Positions 59,201 to 64,000 of a stretch of DNA of 64,000 nt are shown here, one piece after another (within the stretch, counting starts at the first letter, position 1; each line of letters opens with the position of its first letter). Where the stretch lies: NCBI RefSeq assembly GCF_004295665.1, contig NZ_CP034759.1:3162001-3226000 (forward strand), given 5' to 3'. A model generated the notes under the pieces. That model was given only the letters and a program-made list of their open reading frames with translations. It had not been told where the DNA came from and searched no databases. Both the position numbers and the translations under genes were made by a program. This stretch comes from Litorilituus sediminis. Lineage in GTDB: Bacteria; Pseudomonadota; Gammaproteobacteria; Enterobacterales; Alteromonadaceae.

Positions 59201-59457
59201 TTTCTATCACTGGCAAAGGCAATGCTTTTACCATCACGAGACCAAATAGGGTGACCATCCCAATCACTATGTAGGGTTAATGGTCTTGCTGTGCCACCTT
59301 TTGCTGAAACTGTGTAAATATCACCTTTATATGAAAAAGCGATTTTTTTGCCGTCGGGCGAAATGCTGCTATGTAGGAACCATTCTTCGCTTTTATCAGC
59401 ATGCGCTGACGTGCAAAGCAAGGCTAAAGCAGACAAAGCGTACTTTATTTTTTGCAT
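56209..59457 (-). CDS. Tricorn-like S41 serine protease
   Basis: 1082-residue secreted protease. A signal peptide (residues about 1-20) precedes two beta-propellers made of WD40/TolB-like repeats (SPDGKKIAFSYKGDIYTV, SRDGKSIAFASDRNGNLDVY and similar), then a Lys/Glu-rich linker (about 556-606), a helical domain, a PDZ-like domain (about 845-915) and the S41 core. The core has VVDTRFNGGGWLHNDL and NYSDAHAFAY, where Ser is the likely nucleophile, and PGTMTAVWWE. Tricorn homologues degrade oligopeptides in the periplasm; this one is probably periplasmic. Followed by a clear terminator. Confidence 0.9.
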   Translation of the reverse strand: MQKIKYALSALALLCTSAHADKSEEWFLHSSISPDGKKIAFSYKGDIYTVSAKGGTARPLTLHSDWDGHPIWSRDGKSIAFASDRNGNLDVYLMPATGGKAKRLTYHSAHDIPQDFSKNGKEVLFTSARQDSAASTLFPTSRLTESYTVSVKGGTPSMLSTIASSELQYSPDGNKLLYRDEKAYENQFRKHDVSAFARDVWLHDLKTGKHTQLTTFAGGDHNPVWQDKDTFYYTSEEKSGAFNVWRSDLDGDNKKQVTKFKQHPVRSLSISDKGTLAFVHHGSIYTQKGNKLNHVEINIANDIQEDELLPKSLGGKISEYSVSPDGKEVAFIARGEVFVASTEFKTTRAITNTPQQERSVSFHKDGKTLLYTAERNGRWGLYESSIVNDDEPYFFAATTLKEEAVHVADTDSFQPVYSPDGKKIAFLSGRDEIQVFNRETKKVNVALGKEHNYSYADGDISFAWAPDSYWMTADYAPRSRLFITNVGVFPSDGSKQPVDISLSGYSDGGPTWHTDGEAVLWFSTRYGQRDHGSWGREADVMAAFLTQDAYDKFSMSKEEYALHKELEKKKEESEADKEGSDKKEKAKNGKDKKDAKEEVKEPVNIAWDNIERRTARLTVHASDLRDAYLTKDTKELYYLARFEKGYDLWRHNIREKKTELIAKLGARSVSMSFSDDEKQLFVLADGTLKQGKVGKKITLKPISVNPVMQLKTAQERAFMFDHSWRIIKDKFYRDDMHGIDWDDMGDSYRKKLNAIGHGRDFANMFAEMTGELNASHIGSSYRPKKQAHHDATGRLGLFFNNSSDFEVIEVLAKGPFDKDNSAVKPGVKLKAVNGVKLTNTQNLHQLLNHSADKRVRFTFESADGDSFDEVVKPIRSTSNLMYERWVASREALVEELSGGRLGYVHVRGMNDPSFRAVYSRLLGKHFDKEAVVVDTRFNGGGWLHNDLAKLLSGNEYFTMHVRGRKYHGDPLDQWNKPSVLVINEGNYSDAHAFAYTYDELNLGEMVGMPVPGTMTAVWWETGISGDFRAGVPQVGMKNTKGEYLENNQTMPDHLVKNDPESTAKGRDKQIEKAVDVLLKKLK

Positions 59458-59800
59458 TGATATTCCCTTTATTATTATAAGGTTGTAATTTTTTTGGCAA
59501 TTAGATAATCACCATAATGTTATATAGTAACACTTTGTTGTTGGTATTAATTCAGCTAGTGAGCATATTTAGTCAACTAATTTGTAACAAATTCATTACG
59601 TCGATAAATAAGCTAGGTTTTGTTGTTGAATATTTGTTGTTGAATAGTTATCAACTAAAGCAAAGCAGAAATGATGGCGTTAAAGCTGAAGCTAGTTCTA
59701 AGGGATTGGCTAACAGTCTTTAGGTGATGTAGTTGTAAGTAATTAAAGAGCTGTGTTAATCAGTGAAAGCGTAAGCTAGTGGCGAATGGCTGAACAGAAG
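59458..59800. other. Intergenic region, no gene seen
   Basis: The gap between the tricorn-like gene and the ompA-like terminator (about 340 bases) is AT-rich. A 68-codon plus-strand frame (59517-59723) lacks a good ribosome site and codes low-complexity hydrophobic sequence, so I do not accept it. The tricorn gene promoter must lie at the left of this gap, since that gene runs leftwards from 59457. Confidence 0.5.
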
Positions 59801-59833
59801 AAAAAGCCTCAGCATAAGTGTTGAGGCTTTTTA
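59801..59833 (-). terminator. Terminator after the OmpA-family gene
   Basis: AAAAAGCCTCA pairs with TGAGGCTTTTT around a ten-base loop, 12 bases past the stop of the minus-strand OmpA-like gene; both strands have T runs, so it may work in either direction. Confidence 0.85.
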
Positions 59834-59844
59834 TAGCGAAATAA

Positions 59845-60933
59845 TTACTGTTTTATAGCAACTTTTCGTGTTGTTTCGATAACCGCTTCAATACGACGGT
59901 TTTCACTGTGGGCTTGGCTGCTGTTAGCTGTATTTAATAAACGCGCTTCACCGTAACCTACAGCAGATAGACGCTCTGCTTTGATGCCATGCGTTTGGGT
60001 TAATCTATTAACAATCGCTTGGGCACGAGCTTGTGATAGCTTTTTATTATGTTTTGCTGAGCCTTGTGATGAGGTATGGCCTTCAACTACCAGTTTAGTG
60101 TGCGGGTAAGTTTTCATAAAGTCAGCCATTTCTTTAATTTCATTAAAGTATTCTGGCTTGATTTCAGCTTTGTTGTTATCAAAATTCACTAAAAGTTGAA
60201 TTCTTAAGTTCTCTTGAGTGAAAACAGTACAGCCATCGCTGTCTACCTTATCGTTTTTAGGCGTGTTGGCGCATTGATCTTTATTATCGGCTACACCATC
60301 ATTGTCGCTATCTATTACTTGAGCACTCGCTTGCTCTGCAACAACGGCTACTGGCGCTATTTTGCTTGCTGGTGCTGACTTTTTGCTTTCGCCAAAAAAG
60401 TAGATAAAGCCTAGCTGAGCAGTATAGTCAGTAAAGTGCTCTGAGAATTGGTAGTGAGTTTTACCTTCAAAGTAAAGAGCGGCGTTGTTAGTTAAGTGAT
60501 ATCTATAACCTGCACCTAAGTTTACTGAGGTTTTTCTATCAACTATATCCATTGAGTTTAAACCACTCATTAGATAGAAGTTTTCTTTATTTAGAAAATA
60601 TAAAACATCAAAAGCTGTTGCTGAGGCATCAGGCTCTTTAAAGCCGCCATTTTCTTTTACTAAATTTATTTCGCTGTGGGCAAAGCGAAACTCTAGCGCT
60701 TCACTGTAGCGGTAACCAAACTCTGCGCCCAAGCCTGAGCCATGGTCGACATCTGAGCGTAAATCGTCGGTCATTAAACGCTCATTGTCTGTTTTAATGT
60801 GCATTAAGTGACCGCCGCCATAAAATTTGCCAACTAAATCTTTGGCTAGTGGTTGTTCGGCAACGGCTGTAAAGCTTAATGAAAGTGCCGCAGTAGCAGC
60901 AAGCGTGATAGCTGATAGGTTAAATCGTGTCAT
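59845..60933 (-). CDS. OmpA-family outer-membrane porin
   Basis: About 362 residues. A signal peptide ends near AVA^EQ; an eight-strand beta barrel (about residues 25-180, with KFYGGGHLMHIKTDN) is followed by a thrombospondin type 3 Ca-binding repeat (DSDNDGVADNKDQC ... KVDSDGCTV) and the OmpA peptidoglycan-binding domain (LVNFDNNKAEIKPEYFNEI, VVEGHTSSQGSAKHN, LSQARAQAIVNRL). The ATG at 60933 (MTRFNLSAITLAA) is favoured over one at 60948. Likely anchors the outer membrane to peptidoglycan. Confidence 0.9.
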   Translation of the reverse strand: MTRFNLSAITLAATAALSLSFTAVAEQPLAKDLVGKFYGGGHLMHIKTDNERLMTDDLRSDVDHGSGLGAEFGYRYSEALEFRFAHSEINLVKENGGFKEPDASATAFDVLYFLNKENFYLMSGLNSMDIVDRKTSVNLGAGYRYHLTNNAALYFEGKTHYQFSEHFTDYTAQLGFIYFFGESKKSAPASKIAPVAVVAEQASAQVIDSDNDGVADNKDQCANTPKNDKVDSDGCTVFTQENLRIQLLVNFDNNKAEIKPEYFNEIKEMADFMKTYPHTKLVVEGHTSSQGSAKHNKKLSQARAQAIVNRLTQTHGIKAERLSAVGYGEARLLNTANSSQAHSENRRIEAVIETTRKVAIKQ

Positions 60934-60948
60934 GTGAGTGATATCCAT

Positions 60949-61291
60949 ATGTAAAAATTGCGCAGTATATAGAGCTTTTGCTCTTATGCAAGTATAAGGT
61001 GTTTTATTTCCTTATTGCAGTTTGTTCTTGCTTACTCTTATCTGTTCATTTGCTCGAAAATGGCATATCAACATATGCGGTATTGATACTTATTGCGTTT
61101 TGGCTGCCATCGCTGTTTCGTGGATAAGTAATAAAAAAACACCATGATAAATAGCTAGAGTTAACGGCGCTTTTTGTCAAAAAGAGTTTATATAGAGATT
61201 TTTTACTCATATAGAAATTGATTATGATATATATTTATGATTAGATATCGTCGATACAATGATGTAATCAAAAAATTAAAAGGAATTAATT
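60949..61291. other. AT-rich intergenic region, no gene seen
   Basis: 343 bases between divergent ompA-like and orphan secreted-protein genes. It is AT-rich with TATATAG/CATATAG repeats near 61189 and 61209. It must hold promoters for both genes; a TTGATT at 61218 is a possible -35 element, but no convincing -10 goes with it. Confidence 0.4.
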
Positions 61292-62224
61292 ATGAAAAAA
61301 CTCTTCATTTATACTGGCCTGCTGGCATTTTTTTTATTTGCTGCGCATGTAAACGCGACTCAACTACCTTTATATATCAAACAATGTGATAATTGCTCTG
61401 CTCAACAAATGAAAAGCAAAGCAGAGGATGTCATTAGAAATTCTACCGTTGCCGTTTTAGATACTGTTTCCTCAACTATTAAAGTCTATGATGTTAGGCT
61501 TCAAATACAAGACGATGAAATTGAAGTGGTGACAGCAAAGGAACGTAGTTTGCCAAACAATGTTGCAGATTACTTCAATGACACGATTCAGTATAAAAAT
61601 ACGTTTATTGGTAACCTCAAAGCAAGTTACCCTGGTCTAGTTATTCCACTAGACAGTATTGCAGGGATTCCTCAAACAATAACCAAAAATGCAACAAGCT
61701 ACACTAACGCTACTAGTAATTGTGAAAACAGCTCAGGTAATAATGCATATAACTTTATGAGTAATAGTAGTTATAGGAATAATGTTTTTGATGCCTTGGT
61801 TGGGCAAAATCATAACTATCAAATGCATAAATCGTCTTATTCCGCTACGGTTGACAGTTTACAAGTAGGAGTTGACGCTAAGTTTATTAGTGGGAATTTA
61901 GGTATCAAATTTTTAAAGAAAGAATTAGTGACACTGCCCTTTAATGATGGTTCATGGGTTAAAGTAACGATTAATTCAAATAAAAGTGGCTTTGATATCT
62001 CAGCTGCTAGAGATTGCGCGAATAATAATATCCCTGCATTGAAATCAGAAGCCACAGGTCAATTCTCAATAGTAGGTCCTGGGCACTATGTAGACTTTCA
62101 AAATTATATGGATTATGTGGGCAACTATAGTTATGTTGGTAGTTACCAACCGGGCAAAACATGTTCGACTTCTTGTGTCATGACAGGAGGAAGTCATATG
62201 GTTTGTACTCTCAACTGCAGATAA
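61292..62224 (+). CDS. Unrecognised secreted cysteine-containing protein
   Basis: 310 residues with a clear signal peptide (MKKLFIYTGLLAFFLF ... HVNA^TQ, cut near residue 22), so it is exported. I do not recognise the family. Two Cys (32 and 35, CDNC) lie near the mature N-terminus and four at the end as CSTSC and CTLNC (291, 295, 305, 309), with others in between; disulfides are likely. The middle is rich in Asn and Ser. AAAGGA at 61279-61286 is a good ribosome site. It lies alone, between the OmpA-like gene and hutU. It is AT-rich relative to flanking genes. Function unknown. Confidence 0.7.
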   Translation: MKKLFIYTGLLAFFLFAAHVNATQLPLYIKQCDNCSAQQMKSKAEDVIRNSTVAVLDTVSSTIKVYDVRLQIQDDEIEVVTAKERSLPNNVADYFNDTIQYKNTFIGNLKASYPGLVIPLDSIAGIPQTITKNATSYTNATSNCENSSGNNAYNFMSNSSYRNNVFDALVGQNHNYQMHKSSYSATVDSLQVGVDAKFISGNLGIKFLKKELVTLPFNDGSWVKVTINSNKSGFDISAARDCANNNIPALKSEATGQFSIVGPGHYVDFQNYMDYVGNYSYVGSYQPGKTCSTSCVMTGGSHMVCTLNCR

Positions 62225-62334
62225 AAGTGAATAAAAGGGGGGTAGAGCCTAAGGGAGTCCACAAAGAACATTTCAGAGTTTTTGTGAGTAGACTGTATTC
62301 TTAGCTTTATCGAAAGGAAAGTCAGGAAAATACA

Positions 62335-62364
62335 AGAGCTAGCCTAAATAACAAGGCTAGCTCT
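62335..62364 (-). terminator. Terminator after hutU
   Basis: AGAGCTAGCCT pairs perfectly with AGGCTAGCTCT around an eight-base loop. On the minus strand it is followed by TTGTATTTT, downstream of the hutU stop, so it would end hutU transcription. Confidence 0.7.
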
Positions 62365-62388
62365 AAAGCAAGTTATAAGCTTAACTGA

Positions 62389-64000
62389 CTAGAAAGATAA
62401 GTTATCTAAAATATCATCTTCAACTAGATTCGCTAAAGTGACTTTTAACTTAGGTGTACGCTGCATTTCACGTTTAATGGCAAAGTTTGCTTCCTCATTG
62501 CGTGCCCAGCTACGACGGGCGATACCATTGTTTACGTCAAACAGTAACATAGATTTTAAGCGACGCTCCGCAGCTTCTGAGCCATCAAGTAACATACCAA
62601 AGCCACCATTGATAACTTCACCCCAGCCAACGCCACCACCATTGTGGATTGATACCCAAGTAGCACCGCGAAAGCTATCACCAATAACATTGTGAATCGC
62701 CATATCGGCGGTAAAGCGGCTGCCATCGTAAATGTTAGATGTTTCTCTAAACGGTGAATCTGTACCTGAAACATCGTGATGGTCACGACCTAGCACAACA
62801 GGGCCAATTTCGCCGGCGTTAATGGCATCGTTAAAGGCTTTGGCAATTTCCATACGACCTTGTGCATCGGCGTAAAGAATACGTGCTTGCGAGCCAACAA
62901 CGAGCTTGTTTTGCTTAGCGTCGTTAATCCAGGTGATGTTATCTTGCATTTGCTGCTGAATTTCTTCAGGTGAATCAGCCATGATTTTTTCTAACACACG
63001 TGCGGCGATAGCATCGGTTTTATCTAAATCATCAGGGTTACCTGAAGCACATACCCAGCGGAATGGACCAAAACCATAGTCAAAGCACATAGGGCCTAAA
63101 ATATCTTGAACGTATGACGGGTATTTAAAATCAATACCGTTATCGCTCATTACTTCAGCACCAGCACGAGATGCTTCAAGTAAGAAGGCATTACCGTAAT
63201 CGAAGAAGTAGGTACCACGGGCAGCATGCTTGTTCACTGAGTCAGCATGACGTCTTAACGTTGCTTGTACTTTTTCTTTAAATAATTCTGGCTGTTCACG
63301 AATTAGTCGATTTGACTCTTCATAAGAGATATCAACCGGGTAATAACCACCTGACCATGGGTTATGTAGCGAGGTTTGGTCTGAGCCTAAGTGTACGAAA
63401 ATCTCTTGCTCGTAAAAAGTTTCCCAAACATCAACTACGTTACCTATGTAAGCAATAGACACGACTTCTTCATTGGCTTGAGCTGTGCGAACACGGGCAA
63501 CTAGCTCATCCATATTATCGATAAGTTCATCAACCCAACCTTGCTGATGACGCTTAGTTGCAGCATGAGCATTTACTTCTGCACACACGGTAATACAGTT
63601 AGCAATATTACCCGCTTTAGGTTGTGCGCCACTCATGCCGCCTAAACCTGCGGTAAGGAAGATTTTACCTTTCGGTGATTCATCTTTCTTTCCTTGGGCT
63701 GCGAACACCTTGCGGAATGCGTTCATTACCGTAATGGTGGTGCCGTGTACTATGCCTTGCGGGCCAATGTACATAAATGAGCCAGCAGTCATTTGACCGT
63801 ATTGAGTAACACCTAGTGCGTTAAACTTCTCCCAATCATCTGGCTGAGAGTAGTTCGGGATCATCATACCGTTAGTGACAACCACACGTGGAGCATCAAC
63901 AGATGATGGGAATAAGCCCATAGGGTGACCTGAGTAAATATGTAAAGTTTGGTCGCTTTCCATTTCACTTAAATACTTCATCGCTAGTAAGTACTGTGCC
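62389..64000 (-). CDS. hutU: Urocanate hydratase, long (eukaryote-like) form, 5' end beyond window
   Basis: Enzyme of histidine catabolism that hydrates urocanate to imidazolonepropionate, using NAD+ as an electrophile. The visible 537 codons include YSGHPMGLFPSS, GQMTAGSFMYIGPQG, and WVCASGNPDDLDKTD with the active-site Cys region, then GGVGWGEVINGGFGM. The match of MKYLSEMESDQTLHIYSGHP is to the about 670-residue form also found in animals rather than the shorter common bacterial form. The frame stays open to the window end (AQYLLAMKYLS), so the N-terminus is outside. Confidence 0.93.
   Translation of the reverse strand, partial: AQYLLAMKYLSEMESDQTLHIYSGHPMGLFPSSVDAPRVVVTNGMMIPNYSQPDDWEKFNALGVTQYGQMTAGSFMYIGPQGIVHGTTITVMNAFRKVFAAQGKKDESPKGKIFLTAGLGGMSGAQPKAGNIANCITVCAEVNAHAATKRHQQGWVDELIDNMDELVARVRTAQANEEVVSIAYIGNVVDVWETFYEQEIFVHLGSDQTSLHNPWSGGYYPVDISYEESNRLIREQPELFKEKVQATLRRHADSVNKHAARGTYFFDYGNAFLLEASRAGAEVMSDNGIDFKYPSYVQDILGPMCFDYGFGPFRWVCASGNPDDLDKTDAIAARVLEKIMADSPEEIQQQMQDNITWINDAKQNKLVVGSQARILYADAQGRMEIAKAFNDAINAGEIGPVVLGRDHHDVSGTDSPFRETSNIYDGSRFTADMAIHNVIGDSFRGATWVSIHNGGGVGWGEVINGGFGMLLDGSEAAERRLKSMLLFDVNNGIARRSWARNEEANFAIKREMQRTPKLKVTLANLVEDDILDNLSF

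Noticed and set aside
59517..59723. 68-codon plus-strand frame
   Set aside because: Low-complexity sequence, poor ribosome site, and no family resemblance.

Overview
This window is chromosomal DNA from a marine gammaproteobacterium of the Alteromonadales, most likely near Colwellia/Thalassotalea. I infer this from the low GC content, the order of the housekeeping loci (the dcw cluster running into lpxC, dciA, an M23 peptidase, secA and mutT; then yacG-zapD-coaE-pilD-pilC-pilB-pilA; rplM-rpsI-petABC-sspAB; dolP-diaA-yraN-lpoA facing rsmI and rnpB) and the protein sequences themselves. No database search was possible.

Layout. 1-5.7 kb: the 3' end of a receiver+HPt signalling protein, a membrane-anchored coiled-coil protein, a Dyp-type peroxidase, a secreted transglutaminase-like protein and a large acyl-CoA dehydrogenase. 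5.9-24.4 kb: a complete division and cell wall cluster (mraZ, rsmH, ftsL, ftsI, murE, murF, mraY, murD, ftsW, murG, murC, ddl, ftsQ, ftsA, ftsZ, lpxC), mostly with overlapping stop/start codons, behind a good sigma70 promoter and a three-repeat MraZ operator. 24.5-29.5 kb: dciA (helicase loader, opposite strand), an M23 peptidase, secA, mutT and yacG. 29.6-35.8 kb: zapD, coaE and the type IV pilus block pilD-pilC-pilB-pilA on the minus strand. 36.1-38.6 kb: a sulfatase/phosphotransferase-fold membrane protein and a methyltransferase between pilA and rplM, probably accessory. 38.8-44.1 kb: rplM-rpsI, the cytochrome bc1 genes petABC, and sspA-sspB. 44.4-49.4 kb: dolP-diaA-yraN-lpoA on the minus strand, then rsmI and the RNase P RNA gene on the plus strand.

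49.5-56.2 kb is the least settled part. It holds glnD, an AblB-like acetyltransferase, a MarR regulator, and a fused remnant of an IS3-family and an IS256-family element. It ends in a degraded second copy of the rnpB 3' end. 56.2-64 kb: a tricorn-like S41 protease, an OmpA-family outer-membrane protein, an unrecognised secreted cysteine-containing protein, and the 3' part of a long-form urocanate hydratase that runs off the window.

The least explained signals are: (i) a repeat of about 155 bp present twice (44.2 and 53.2 kb), each copy ending exactly at the stop codon of a minus-strand gene and each holding a small hairpin kept by base-pair covariation; (ii) the partial duplication of the rnpB 3' end and terminator; (iii) the chimeric IS remnant; (iv) AblB and MarR without an aminomutase gene; and (v) the cysteine-rich secreted orphan. 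No tRNA, CRISPR array, prophage or defence system was seen.
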